Shown here in pieces: positions 34,335 to 46,546 of a DNA stretch of 64,000 bases. Source of the DNA: Parasponia andersonii (lineage: Eukaryota; Streptophyta; Magnoliopsida; Rosales; Cannabaceae); NCBI GenBank assembly GCA_002914805.1, contig JXTB01000402.1, positions 46,429-110,428 of the forward strand, in the 5' to 3' direction. The notes beneath the pieces were generated by a model, which was not told where the DNA came from, made no database searches, and saw only the letters and a list, made by a program, of their open reading frames with translations. Each line of letters opens with the position of its first letter. Position 1 is the first letter of the stretch. The position numbers and the translations under genes are program-made.

Positions 34335-36672
34335 CACAACACAAACTCAGACCGGTGACAGAAAATGAATTTCACATGTAAAAGTTTATAATTTATTTTA
34401 AAAAAATATAAAAACTTCAATTTTCAAAAAAAAAAATGACGATTAGTTTCAAAGCGACGTCTTTTGTAAAAATTTATAAAAATAATTCAAAATATAAATT
34501 CTCATAATTTGTTATTACCATTCGACCTAGACTATTGATAATATTTATAAAATATATCCATGTGTCATAATCATCATCAAAGTATGCATAACAAGTAATA
34601 TAGACTAAATCTATGATTTGAGCCTCAAAGTGTTACTACAAGCTTATACAACACAAGATCTGATCTCTAAGTAGTTACCCACTACAAATAATAATAATAG
34701 AGTTTTCTCCAACTCACTCATTTCTTGGGTTGCTCAAATCACACTGAGCATCATCTAAGATGGGAAAAAATAAGGGTGAGTACGTGAATGCTTAATAAGA
34801 ATTCAATTATCTTTTGTTGGATGAGTGTAATATTTTAAACCTATATGGTTAGCACTTTTTCAAAATCCATTTATAAAACTAAGTCCACATATATATATAT
34901 CAAACAAAATAAAACCCATATAATTGTAAATATTATAAATCAAGCAGGTATAGAAGTAAGCTCTCATCCTTCCATCACAGTCCTATAATACCCATTTACC
35001 AGAGGTACACAGTATTTTGACAGTATCAGGTGGTGTGTCAAGAAATTATGTGCAGGTATCTACATCTCTCACCTAGCACTGCAGTAACTCACATGCGATA
35101 TAAACTGCTATGATATAATAATGATTCTCAGGCGCATGACTCTATGGTATGTACAATATATAACAGAGTATGTAATAACTATACATCAAATAAGTCAATA
35201 AAATCATATTTTAAAACTCATTTGGTATTATTTTGAGATTTACTAAAAAAAAGAGCAACATAATAACTGTATTTCTCCAAAACCACAATTTTGAAACCTG
35301 CATAAATTCTATATAGTCTAATCCCAGAATAACCTAATACATCTTAATAGTTCACAATTTTATCAAATATATATATATTCAAACCATTTAAATTCAAGAA
35401 AAATCATAATTTTCAGAAATAGGTTATAATGCATCACTCAAAATTAAAACAAAATAAAAACTAGATAATTAAACCACTGCTTACCCCTAATAGCTATATT
35501 AAACTATCAACGCTCATAAAATCTTTCGTTAGTTACTTAAGTGCTCAAAAGATCATTTTAGAAATCTTGTTCGCTTACTTTAACGGATGACCTTTCCAAT
35601 ACAGCCTCAAATTGAGAAATAGACTACACCACCGTATTCTTAGCATCTAAGATATTTAATTCGACATATTATTTGATCAATTCGGGTCCGCATCGGAATC
35701 CGTCCCATGATACACCGAACGAGATAAAATTATTTCAAACGTGTCTCAAATTTCACGTTACTTCATAACATAACGATGTTATATATCAAAACTTTATTTT
35801 AAGAGCCCGAGCCTTAAATAGGCCTTATTACCAATTAATTATAAAATTTACTAAATATAACTTTTTTAAAAATATTTTGTGATTACCAACTTTTTATAAT
35901 CAGATTTCTCATGAACCAAATTTCAGTCTCACACAACCCAAGCATTCTCATCCTTATCACATTTACACCATTCTCCACACAAGGTATTAGAATTGATGAT
36001 AACCTTTCCAAAAATAATTATAAAAATACCATAAATAATTTACAAAAACAGACAAAAAAAATTTCAAACGCTCATTGGAGTGAAATCACCAGAAATTGAT
36101 GGTAGTAAAGGGTTGACGTCGATGAGGGAAGCCTTGGGCTTACTAGAAATGGTGGTGATCGGTCGTGGGTGGCAGCGAAACCGAAAATGGACGCAAAAAT
36201 GGCGTGGCTTTGTGTGCGTCTCTCTCGCACTTCAGCTGCATGGCTTGCAGCCGCCGTCAAAGGTGGAGTCCCGTCAGAGGTTGGGGAGGGTCTGGCCAGA
36301 GTGGCTGGAGTGAATGCGGCCACCAAATTTTGGGAGGAGGTCGAGACGGATCGTGAGGGAGAGAGATAACGTGTAAGAGCTAGGGGAATTTAGGGCTAAT
36401 TTTAGGGATTTTAGAATTTATGGGTCTTCTTTTTGACACATGGCTAATATGGGCTAGGCAAGGAACTTTTAAAAGTTGTCATTTGACCACAAGATTATAA
36501 ATTTATTTTCAATTAAGCTCTTAAAAATTCGAATTTAGCCCAAATTTACTCAATTCCTTTCATTTAAACACCCATTTGAAGTAAACTTAATTTTCCAGCC
36601 ACTTAGTGAAATTTTAACCCACAATGACTGAAAAATATATTACCAGCCTTAATAAAAATTAAAGTTTTTATA
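34332..36672 (-). repeat. Probable solo LTR of a chromovirus-like element (minus orientation)
   Basis: On the plus strand it starts TGTCACAACACAAACTCAGA and has GGTGACAGAAAATGAATTTC after it, close to the start of the Tekay LTRs (TGTCACGACCCAAAA...GACAGAAG). It ends near AAGTTTTTATA, the same kind of end as GGGTTTTTACA. It holds a gene-like GC-rich patch at 36080-36370, as the Tekay LTRs do. No internal coding DNA is attached. The flanks (TATAT and TATCT) only partly match. The right end is the weakest point. Confidence 0.5.
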
Positions 36673-37062
36673 TATCTACATGTATATATATATGAATAAC
36701 GCTACATATTTTAATTTTTATACTAAATTTTTTTTACCAACACATATAGCATATAACATGTAACTTGTCACTAACTAATCCTGATAAAAAAAAAAAACTT
36801 GTCACTAATTAATTAGTATGTTAAAACTTACCACAAATAGATTAAACATTATCACTGGTGAGAAATCACATACCACATATGTTGAAATTAAAAATTTAGG
36901 ACAAAAATTATTCCCTCAAGCGTTATCCCATATATATGAAACTGATGCAAAACCAGTAAAGCCAAATTCATAAATTCCATTTCATTATTTTTTCGATGAA
37001 TATTACAGCAAGATCATTTAATTGCATATTTTGTTTCTTCCAAAATTCTTTCCAACATGATA
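35136..37062. repeat. 1.93-kb duplicated block, first copy
   Basis: Nearly identical to 37064-38990 at an offset of 1928 bases (I saw two single-base differences). It ends at CATGATA, immediately before a single N. The two copies meet only across that N. Probable assembly duplication; no gene inside is credible. Confidence 0.9.
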
Positions 37063-37063
37063 N
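37063..37063. other. Single-N assembly join
   Basis: One N separates the two near-identical 1.93-kb copies. Confidence 0.99.
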
Positions 37064-38990
37064 ATGACTCTATGGTATGTACAATATATAACAGAGTATG
37101 TAATAACTATACATCAAATAAGTCAATAAAATCATATTTTAAAACTCATTTGGTATTATTTTGAGATTTACTAAAAAATAGAGCAACATAATAACTGTAT
37201 TTCTCCAAAACCACAATTTTGAAACCTGTATAAATTCTATATAGTCTAATCCCAGAATAACCTAATACATCTTAATAGTTCACAATTTTATCAAATATAT
37301 ATATATTCAAACCATTTAAATTCAAGAAAAATCATAATTTTCAGAAATAGGTTATAATGCATCACTCAAAATTAAAACAAAATAAAAACTAGATAATTAA
37401 ACCACTGCTTACCCCTAATAGCTATATTAAACTATCAACGCTCATAAAATCTTTCGTTAGTTACTTAAGTGCTCAAAAGATCATTTTAGAAATCTTGTTC
37501 GCTTACTTTAACGGATGACCTTTCCAATACAGCCTCAAATTGAGAAATAGACTACACCACCGTATTCTTAGCATCTAAGATATTTAATTCGACATATTAT
37601 TTGATCAATTCGGGTCCGCATCGGAATCCGTCCCATGATACACCGAACGAGATAAAATTATTTCAAACGTGTCTCAAATTTCACGTTACTTCATAACATA
37701 ACGATGTTATATATCAAAACTTTATTTTAAGAGCCCGAGCCTTAAATAGGCCTTATTACCAATTAATTATAAAATTTACTAAATATAACTTTTTTAAAAA
37801 TATTTTGTGATTACCAACTTTTTATAATCAGATTTCTCATGAACCAAATTTCAGTCTCACACAACCCAAGCATTCTCATCCTTATCACATTTACACCATT
37901 CTCCACACAAGGTATTAGAATTGATGATAACCTTTCCAAAAATAATTATAAAAATACCATAAATAATTTACAAAAACAGACAAAAAAAATTTCAAACGCT
38001 CATTGGAGTGAAATCACCAGAAATTGATGGTAGTAAAGGGTTGACGTCGATGAGGGAAGCCTTGGGCTTACTAGAAATGGTGGTGATCGGTCGTGGGTGG
38101 CAGCGAAACCGAAAATGGACGCAAAAATGGCGTGGCTTTGTGTGCGTCTCTCTCGCACTTCAGCTGCATGGCTTGCAGCCGCCGTCAAAGGTGGAGTCCC
38201 GTCAGAGGTTGGGGAGGGTCTGGCCAGAGTGGCTGGAGTGAATGCGGCCACCAAATTTTGGGAGGAGGTCGAGACGGATCGTGAGGGAGAGAGATAACGT
38301 GTAAGAGCTAGGGGAATTTAGGGCTAATTTTAGGGATTTTAGAATTTATGGGTCTTCTTTTTGACACATGGCTAATATGGGCTAGGCAAGGAACTTTTAA
38401 AAGTTGTCATTTGACCACAAGATTATAAATTTATTTTCAATTAAGCTCTTAAAAATTCGAATTTAGCCCAAATTTACTCAATTCCTTTCATTTAAACACC
38501 CATTTGAAGTAAACTTAATTTTCCAGCCACTTAGTGAAATTTTAACCCACAATGACTGAAAAATATATTACCAGCCTTAATAAAAATTAAAGTTTTTATA
38601 TATCTACATGTATATATATATGAATAACGCTACATATTTTAATTTTTATACTAAATTTTTTTTACCAACACATATAGCATATAACATGTAACTTGTCACT
38701 AACTAATCCTGATAAAAAAAAAAAACTTGTCACTAATTAATTAGTATGTTAAAACTTACCACAAATAGATTAAACATTATCACTGGTGAGAAATCACATA
38801 CCACATATGTTGAAATTAAAAATTTAGGACAAAAATTATTCCCTCAAGCGTTATCCCATATATATGAAACTGATGCAAAACCAGTAAAGCCAAATTCATA
38901 AATTCCATTTCATTATTTTTTCGATGAATATTACAGCAAGATCATTTAATTGCATATTTTGTTTCTTCCAAAATTCTTTCCAACATGATA
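37064..38990. repeat. 1.93-kb duplicated block, second copy
   Basis: Second copy of 35136-37062. Here the sequence continues without a break through CATGATAAGCAATG into the left flank of Tekay copy A, so this copy belongs to the haplotype without the Tat insertion. Confidence 0.9.
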
Positions 38991-38992
38991 AG
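38988..38992. other. Empty target site ATAAG
   Basis: CATG-ATAAG-CAATG is uninterrupted here. In the other copy the same CAATG side is preceded by ATAAG (48816-48820) and then the end of a Tat LTR. Confidence 0.75.
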
Positions 38993-39442
38993 CAATGTCG
39001 TCAATTCTCACCAATATACATCCGATGATACCCATGCTCCTCGACAATACCCATACCCCTAATATGCCTCCGACGATACCCACGCTGCCTCGACGGCCTC
39101 CGGTGATGACCGTCTCTAGATGTGTTGTTAAAAGGTCCACGTCTTAGATGCGTCTGCTTCCTTCTTATTTGTCGAGAGATTTTTTTTTTTGCCCTACTTT
39201 TAATTGTTTTTCAGCCATCTATTTTAACTTTCGATAATTTGAACTTTTTCCCATAGAGTAATATTTTTTTTTAAGATTTCTCTTATATAAGTATAAAGGG
39301 GTAAAAAAAGTCTTTTTTAAAAAAATTTAAACTCTGATTTTGACTTTTTACGAGAGATTGGTGAGATTTGATAGCAAATTAAAAATAGAATGTTTTAATT
39401 GGTATTTATAAGGTGAGTTTTTTTTTGGCAAAATATAAAAAA
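38993..39442. other. Left flank of Tekay copy A
   Basis: Unique-looking DNA nearly identical to 48821-49273, with scattered C/T differences. It contains loose repeats around CCGATGATACCCATGC. No gene. Its end has partial inverted similarity to 33640-33815. Confidence 0.7.
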
Positions 39443-41508
39443 TGTCACGACCCAAAACCCGGGCCAATGACAGAAGAGGAATTTCACAAAGGTGGAAAAT
39501 TCCTGGATTTATTTGAAAACTGTCTAAAAAGTTTTAATTTTGTAAATAGTCCATTTTGATAAAGTATTTGGAATTTCATCCCGTGAACCTCTCCCACAGT
39601 TCGTATACACCATTAAACATAGACCGAATAATAATTGAAAAATGGGAAAATCAAATATAAGTCCAAGCATCATCATCATCTACAATAACAAGTTAAATCC
39701 CAAAATGGCATACATAAGTTTATAGACAAAATAGAAAGTAGTATTCTTGGTTCAATCCTAATACAAAACCCCAAACAGTCCAAACACCACAACAGTAGAC
39801 TTCTAGCATTACCAAAAAATGAACTACAGTCAAGATGGTCTCTTCCTCCTCCTGATTTCCAAGATCACACTGAATACCACCTGAGAAAGGGAAGAAGGGG
39901 TGAGCATACAATGGCCAGTAGGTAAATAGTTACCTCGAAAAAAAACAGTTTAGTGATGGAAAACTCCTACATAGTTAGTTCAAATCCAAAACATACACAC
40001 ACACACATATATATATATATATAATCAATCCAAATCGGGAGCCCATATATATGAAATAGTGTAATCAAAACTATCAATCCATATGCACATGACTCAAATC
40101 AACCCATACCCATGAGCTCTCATCCTCTCATCTGTGGAACCCAGGATGATGGTACTAAGTATGCCTAACAGCCTGCCTGACACTTAAGCCCATACCCGGA
40201 GGGGACACCTATGTGTCACCTACCAAACCTGGAGGGGCAACTAAATTGCCTACGCCTGCCAAATGGGAAGTAATCAGAAGAACAAACCCCGCGTGAGTTT
40301 ACAGACTTTCCCCGATGGTGGGGCACACAGCGCCATACTGTAAAACCCACGATGCTAACACAGTGCTCATATATGATCCTATGATATGTGCAATACAGAA
40401 CTGAAATGTAAAAACTACTGTACTCTGTTTTTTCAGTAAAATATGCATAATAAGGTTTTATAGGAAAACATGCAGCATAACGACCCTATTTTTGATATAC
40501 TTAAAATAACCTACACACAGCAAATTCCCAGAGCAATACAGTATATATCGTATAACCAGATTCCATCACATATAATTCAAATCATTAAAAGCACTCTTGT
40601 TCTTATATGCTGCAGAAAATAAGTTTTAACTCAAAAATGGTATAAAACGAAGATAACTAAACTCCTACCTCACCAGAATAGTAATACCACGCTATTGAGT
40701 CCTTAAGGTGTCGTTGACGATCGCCTGGAGGGTTGGGAACTAACTCCAAGCCATTGATCGTCCTCTGGCATAAAGTCAACTTCTCACCGGAGCTTCAATT
40801 TCGCAAACGGACCTCTTCACTGAATTCTTAGCACCCAAAATAGCTAGGTTAGACATATAATTTGTCCAATTCTGGTCCAGGCCCACATCGGACCGGTGGC
40901 ATGCAAAAGGAGACAAAATCTCGACCGTCCGATCTCGATTTTCGTGCCTATCATCAAACCACACAATATATATATATATATATCAAATTTCTCCATTTTT
41001 TGAGTACATTCCAAAAATGCGGTCAAAAACACAATCCAACTGTCGGATCAAAAATTACAACCATAAACTCGAAATACCTAAAAATGACAACTTTCAATCC
41101 GGACCAAATGGGGTTAAGATATATATACCTTGATGAATGAGACGAATCCAACAGGACCAGTTAGGGGTCAAATGGTGGCCGGAATCTTCGATGGTGACAA
41201 AAAGCTTCAAATGGCCATTTTGTCTTCTCCGGCGACGGCGGCTGCTCCGGCGGCCTTTGATGGCTGGCGACCAACTCTTGTTGGCATGGGAGAGCCTCAC
41301 CGGTGATCTGCTCAGCCAGACAGAGCTTGGACAGCGACTTGCGGTGGTTCTGGTCTTCGACCGAAAGAGAGAGCAGGGAGAGCGAGAGATATTCTGAGAG
41401 AGGGAGGGGGACCAGACAGAGGAGAGACAGAGAAGGGTTTATATAATATATATTTTTTTAAATCTAGTCAAAAGACTATTTTGCCCCTAAAAAAATTGGG
41501 TTTTTACA
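39443..41508 (-). repeat. 3' LTR of Tekay copy A
   Basis: 2066 bases, on the plus strand TGTCACGACCC to GGGTTTTTACA. Contiguous, and useful as the reference for the gaps in copy B. A GC-rich patch at 41160-41400 and a TA-rich stretch are normal parts of this LTR. Confidence 0.88.
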
Positions 41509-41521
41509 TTCTCCCCTCCTT
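41509..41521 (-). other. Polypurine tract of Tekay copy A
   Basis: AAGGAGGGGAGAA on the minus strand, abutting the 3' LTR. Confidence 0.8.
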
Positions 41522-41566
41522 ATAGGAATTTCATCTCAAAATTCAAAATACAAGTTAAGGTTTATA

Positions 41567-42640
41567 TCACAATACAACTTCTAACTGAAAGTTAAACAAA
41601 TGAAGGTACTTCTCGTACATCTCCGTTTCGAGTTCCCAAATAGCCTCGTCTTCTTTGTGATGTTCCCAAAACACCTTGACAAGTGGAATCTCTCTGTTGC
41701 GAAGCACTTTCAACTCTCCAGCCAACACGCGAACAGGCTGCTCTTCATAGGATACATCTTCTTGGATCGATACATGCACGTATTGGATAACATGAGATGA
41801 GTCCGGTGTGTACTTTCTCAACATCGACACGTGAAACACATTATGCACGTACCCTAACTGTGCAGGCAGATTTAAGCGATACGCCACTGGTCCAATTCTC
41901 TCAGTGATCTCAAAGGGAACAATATACCTTGGAGCAAGCTTACCCCTAACTCCAAATCTTATGACACCACGTCTTAGAGTCACTTTCAAGAATACGAAAT
42001 CACCGGTATCAAACTCTACCTCATGCCTCTTCAGGTCTTCTGGCGACTCTGAATCTCCTTGAGTCTCTCTTGGATATCCTTGATCTTCCTATCAGTCTCT
42101 TCAATCAACTCAGGTCCAAGAGTAACACGCTCTTTGGGTTCTGCCCAACACAAAGACGATCTACACGGCCTCCCATATAACACTTTATATGGAGCCACAC
42201 CCACACTGGTCTGGTAACTATTATTGTAAGCAAATTCCACTAAAGGAAGATGGTCATCCCAGTTTCCACCAAAGTCCAGTATGCAACAACGTAGCATATC
42301 CTCAAGAATCCGAATCATCCTTTCAGACTGACCATCTATCTCAGGATGGTGAGCTGTACTGATATCCAACTGCGTATATAACGCTTTCTGTAAGGCTCTC
42401 TAAAACTTAGAAGTAAATCTTAGATCTCTATCAGAAACTATGCTTAAAGACACACCATGCAAGCGTATGATGTTCTCCACATATAGTCTACTGAGCTTAG
42501 TAAAAGAGTAGTTCATCCGGATCAGTATAAAGTAAGCACTCTTCGTCAACCGATCGACTACTACCCAAACTGCGTCGTTCTTTCTCAAGGTCTTTAGCAA
42601 ACTGGTCACGAAATCCATCGTGACCTTGTCCCACTTCTAC
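41567..42640 (-). pseudogene. Tekay A integrase core and chromodomain
   Basis: 42400-42618 holds VVVDRLTKSAYF and IVSDRDLRFTSKF (two aspartates). 42031-42369 holds [15 protein letters not shown] (glutamate) and [20 protein letters not shown]. 41567-41989 is the C-terminal part: [20 protein letters not shown], then the chromodomain [19 protein letters not shown] to [17 protein letters not shown]. The zinc finger is missing: about 155 bases present in copy B (roughly 52729-52884) are deleted here near 42660. Frame changes near 41995 and 42380 and the deletion make it inactive. The chromodomain would target insertion to chromatin marks. Confidence 0.88.
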
Positions 42641-42879
42641 TTCGAAATGGGTAACGTCTGTGAGCCTCTATTAGAATGGTTTAGAATGGTTTTTCGAAGA
42701 TTAGGGTCATCAGCTACAACCAACTTCCCATTGAAAAGCAAGAACCCTTCTCTGTTAGTGCTCCAACCATCTAACTGTTCACCATATGGAAGTCAGTTCC
42801 AGGTTTTCCTCAACTCTTTTTCTTACCACTAACTCTGCTGGATAGTCTGGAGAAGAGATGGTGAAATCACAATGTTGCT

Positions 42880-43376
42880 CAGGCAAGCAACCCCTTCATT
42901 CTCGAAGTACTGCAAGTTGTAATCACCGCAACTGAGTTCTTCTAGTCTTCGAACACTAGTACAGCTAGTACACCACAAGACTTCCTACTCAGTGCATCGG
43001 CTACAACGTTGGCCTTACCCGGATGATACTATAGGTCGAAGTCATAATCCTCCATATATTCAACCCATCTTCGTTGTCTCAAGTTCAAATCCTTATGGGT
43101 AAAGAGATACTTCAAACACTTATGATCATCGAATATGTCGAACTTCACACCATACAAGTAACATCTTCAAATCTTTAACGCAAAGATCACTGCTGCAAGT
43201 TCTAGATCATGGGTGGGATAATTCCTTTCATACAGCTTCAACTGACGAGAAGCATAAGCCACAACTCGACCATTCTGCATCAAGACACATCCCAAATCCG
43301 TCTTCGAAGTATCGGTATACACCACATAAGGCTCGTTATTATCAGGAATAGTAAGAACAGGTACGGTGTTTAAACT
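42880..43376 (-). pseudogene. Tekay A RNase H remnant
   Basis: The minus strand reads [39 protein letters not shown] and [10 protein letters not shown], with [12 protein letters not shown] and KANVVADALSRKS downstream. The acidic residues are present, but stops interrupt the frame. Confidence 0.78.
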
Positions 43377-44512
43377 CTATTTCAACCTGATAAAAGCTTC
43401 TTCACTTTCGTGATCCAAAACAAACTTAACATCCTTCCTAGTCAACTTCGTCAAAGGCAAAGTAATTCTCGAGAAATCTAGCACAAAATGACGGTAGTAG
43501 CCTACCAATCCAAGGAAACTACGTACCTCCGTCATATTTCTCGGTCTTTCCCATTCCAGAACGGCTTTGATCTTAGTGGGATCGACTAAAATACCTCCGT
43601 GAGAATTCACATGACCCAAGAACTTCACTTCTGACATCCAAAAGTCACACTTCAATTTCTTGGCATACAACTGATGATCTCTCAGGGTCTTGAATATTAT
43701 TCCCAGATGTTCGGCATGCTCTTCTGGAGTCTTGGAATATACCAGGATATCATCAATGAACACAATCACAAAATGATCCAAAAACGGCCTAAAAATCCGA
43801 TTCGTGAGATCCATAAAAGCTGCGGGAGCATTCATCAAACCAAACGGCATCATGAGAAACTCAAAATGACCATATCGAGTTCTGAATGTTGTCTTAGGTA
43901 TATCGTCCTCCCTTATCTTTAATTGATGATAATCGGATCTCAAATCGATCTTAGAAAAGAACCTTAAACCACCGAGTTGATCAAACAACTCATCTATCCT
44001 TGGCAAATGATATCTGTTCTTTACTGTCGACTGGTTCAACTTCTAGTAATCTACAAAGTCTCAACGAACCATCAGCTTTCTTCGCAAACAAAATAGAAGC
44101 ACCCCAAGGAGAAGTGCTACTGCAAATAAAGCCCTTGGAAAGTAAATCGTCCAACCGTTCTCTTAATTCTTCCATCTCAGTAGAGTGCCATGCGATAGGC
44201 TGGAATAGAAACTAGCTGAGCTCCAAGAACTAGCTCAATACAGAACTCGATCTCCCTATCAGGTGGTAACCCCGGTAAGTCTTCAGAAAATACCTCCAAA
44301 TACTTACACACCACCGAAATCCATGGGTCTTGATGGTCTATCCTCACCTCACCATCCGTAGCAAACAAGTTCCTATAACACTTGAGTTTCTTTCTTCCAC
44401 TCAAGCATGCTTTCAGAATAGGATTAGGCTCCAACAGACTCATCTTAACCTGATAGACAATAGGATATCCATCACTAGGAAAAAGAGTCACCCGCTTCAT
44501 ACGACAGTCCAC
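43377..44512 (-). pseudogene. Tekay A reverse transcriptase
   Basis: 44177-44512 is the linker and start (LFPSDGYPIVYQV, CKYLEVFSEDLPGLPPDREI). After a frame change, 43990-44175 gives [17 protein letters not shown] and [21 protein letters not shown] one-base shift then leads into the 220-codon frame 43377-44039: [53 protein letters not shown] and FIDDILVYS (catalytic DD at 43749-43754). The frameshift at RLC/DY-KLNQ is shared with copy B. Confidence 0.88.
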
Positions 44513-44560
44513 AAATGCTCAATATTTCGACAACCAATCCACACTGAGTATTACGTCATA

Positions 44561-44870
44561 CTATCCCATCGGCAACACAATCAAGTCAACAAGAAGCTTC
44601 CTATCACCAATCACAACCCGACAAGACTTACACACACTAGACATATCAGTCATTCCTCCCAAAGATGTACCCAATGTCAATACATAATCTAAGTCAGAAA
44701 ATTCCAACCCCAACAGTTGAGCAAACAATAAGGATATGAACGAATGGGATGCACCAGTATCAAACAAAACATGTGCCCAAGAGTGTGAAATAAGGATCAT
44801 ACCGTTAACAATACCTCGACCGGTACGATCCTGAGTGTCGTTGGCTCCAATAAAAGTATAAGCTTAGTCA
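44561..44870 (-). pseudogene. Tekay A protease
   Basis: VLFDTGASHSFISLLFAQLL has an intact D-T-G-A-S active site (44747-44761), followed by VVIGDRKLLVDLIVLPMG. The frame is closed on both sides by stops (CAT/TAG changes). Copy B has D-I-G-V-S at the same place. Confidence 0.85.
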
Positions 44871-44929
44871 GTCACCTTTCCTTTCCTTTTGTTACCTCTC
44901 CCCTGACCAGGTCAGCTGCTACTGGATCC

Positions 44930-46026
44930 TAGACCACTACTACCATATCCATGCCTACCCTGACTCCCTGAGGCCTAAGGAGTCTGAAAGTTCTGAGTGT
45001 AACCCTGAGGGTGGTACTGATGCTGATAAGGCTGAGGGGAAGTAAAAGTCTGCGAAGCACCCTATGACTGTTGCGGCCTTGCTTGAGTGTTCTGATAAGG
45101 AACAGAACCTGACTGGCTCCCCTGCGGTTAAGGAAGAGGAGATTTCTGTAGGCAAATAGGACACTCTTTCTTCCGGTGACCCGGCTAGCCACAAATAAAA
45201 TATCCTCCATAAGAACTACCTTTGCCACCCCCAGAAGAACCACTGTTGTTCGAGCTCCTACTGTTTGGAGTACCCTGGGCTGACCACTGCCCCTAGTTTC
45301 TTCTGGTGTCTTTCCTATCATTTCCTCTCTGTTGGTTCCTCTTGGAATCCAAACTTTCTTCGACGGCCTCTACCCACTGGGCAGCCACTGCAATCTCAGG
45401 AAGAGTATGGAAAGTCTGGTTATTAATCCTATTGAAAATATTCCGATTCAGACGACTCCTGAACTTTACAACTCGAGACTTTTCACTCGTACCTGGGTCA
45501 AGGGCAACACTTGCCAACTCAGTGAACTCAATCAAGTACTCATTCATCGTTCTGTTACCTTGGACCAAACTCTCAAAACGATTCATATTCTCATCCTGTT
45601 GATCCTCATTGGCATACTGAGCCCTGAAAATCCGCTCAAAGTCTTCCCAAGTAAGACCCACAACATCCTGCATCCGCTCCATAGTCTCCCACCAACGAAT
45701 GGCACTCCCAGACAGACGGGTAACGGCAAAGATTGCCTAAAACTCTATCGGAGCACCAAGGGACTGAAAACACCTCTCCATCTCACGCAACCAAGCAATT
45801 GTCGCAAAAGGATCTGGTCTCCCGTCAAACTGCCCTGGCTGGAGGCGCATGAATCGCTGGAGGTAATTTGACTGATCCAGCTGACATGCCCTCAGAGCTA
45901 GAGGCTGATAGTCTGGGTTGCTCATCTAGGCAAATGCTTGCTGCATTACCTCGATCAGATGAGAGAAATCTGGACGTTGAGGAGGTTCGGCACCCGGTTG
46001 GTGCCTCAGAACTTTTCTAGGAGGCA
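44930..46026 (-). pseudogene. Tekay A gag
   Basis: The ATG at 46026 begins MPPRKVLRHQPGAEPPQRPD. The frame passes a stop at about 45925 (AQMSN in copy B), then NPDYQPLALRACQLDQSNYL and FDGRPDPFATIAWLREMERC, and after another stop WETMERMQDVVGLTWEDFER and GNRTMNEYLIEFTELASVAL (45293-45682). The C-terminal Gln/Ser/Gly-rich part with a degraded zinc knuckle (near 45170) is frame-shifted. Confidence 0.85.
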
Positions 46027-46140
46027 TGCTTATAAGTCTGAAACAATATGCCAAGCTATTAGTGATATAATGATGCATGCTTGTCATAAAATAACTTCAG
46101 TCTAGTGTAATGGCGATATGTCCGAGCTATTAAACTCAAA

Positions 46141-46152
46141 GCTCTGATACCA
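46141..46152 (-). other. Primer binding site (tRNA-Met) of Tekay copy A
   Basis: TGGTATCAGAGC on the minus strand, seven bases inside the 5' LTR, is the 12-base complement of plant initiator tRNA-Met. Confidence 0.9.
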
Positions 46153-46159
46153 CAATTTC

Positions 46160-46545
46160 TGTCACGACCCAAAATCCAGGCCAGTGGCAGAAGGAAAATT
46201 TCACAAAGGTGGGAAATTACTTGATTTACTTGAAAAATGTCTAAAAAGTTTTAGTTTTGTAAACAATCCATTTTGATGAAATATTTGGAATTTCATCCCG
46301 TGAACCTCTCCCACAGTTCGTATACACCATTAAACATAGACCGAATAATTATTGAAAAATGGGAAAATCAAATATAAGTCCAAGCATCATCATCATCTAC
46401 AACAACAAGTTAAATCCCAAAATGGCATACATAAGTTTAAAGACAAAATAGAAAGTAGTAATTTTAGTTCATTGCTAATATAAAACCCCAAACAATCCAA
46501 ACACCACAACAGTAGACTTCTAGCATTACTAAGAAATGAATTACA
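46160..46545 (-). repeat. 5' LTR of Tekay copy A, truncated by the gap
   Basis: TGTCACGACCCAAAATCCAG onward, matching copy B 56373-56760. It stops at the N at 46546. Confidence 0.88.
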
Positions 46546-46546
46546 N
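46546..46546. other. Single-N assembly join
   Basis: Left of it is Tekay LTR; right of it is unrelated Tat gag. There is no overlap between the sides. Confidence 0.99.

Larger units (their letters stand above)
39443..46545 (-). mobile_element. Tekay-like Gypsy chromovirus, copy A (truncated at the gap)
   Basis: On the minus strand the order is 5' LTR (partial, 46160-46545), tRNA-Met PBS, gag, protease, RT, RNase H, integrase with a C-terminal chromodomain, PPT and 3' LTR (39443-41508). The chromodomain and PBS define a chromovirus; the LTR length and domain order fit Tekay (Del). It shares its left flank with copy B, so both descend from one insertion. It differs from B by point changes and by a deletion of about 155 bases in the integrase. 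Confidence 0.88.

Noticed and set aside
35911-38297. Pairs of short ORFs on both strands, each present twice
   Set aside because: They are duplicates from the 1.93-kb repeat and lie inside an LTR-like region; no domain or codon signal.
45332-45871. 179-codon plus-strand ORF opposite Tekay gag (and its partner at 55620-56084)
   Set aside because: Both are reverse-strand shadows of gag; they recur because the two elements are copies.
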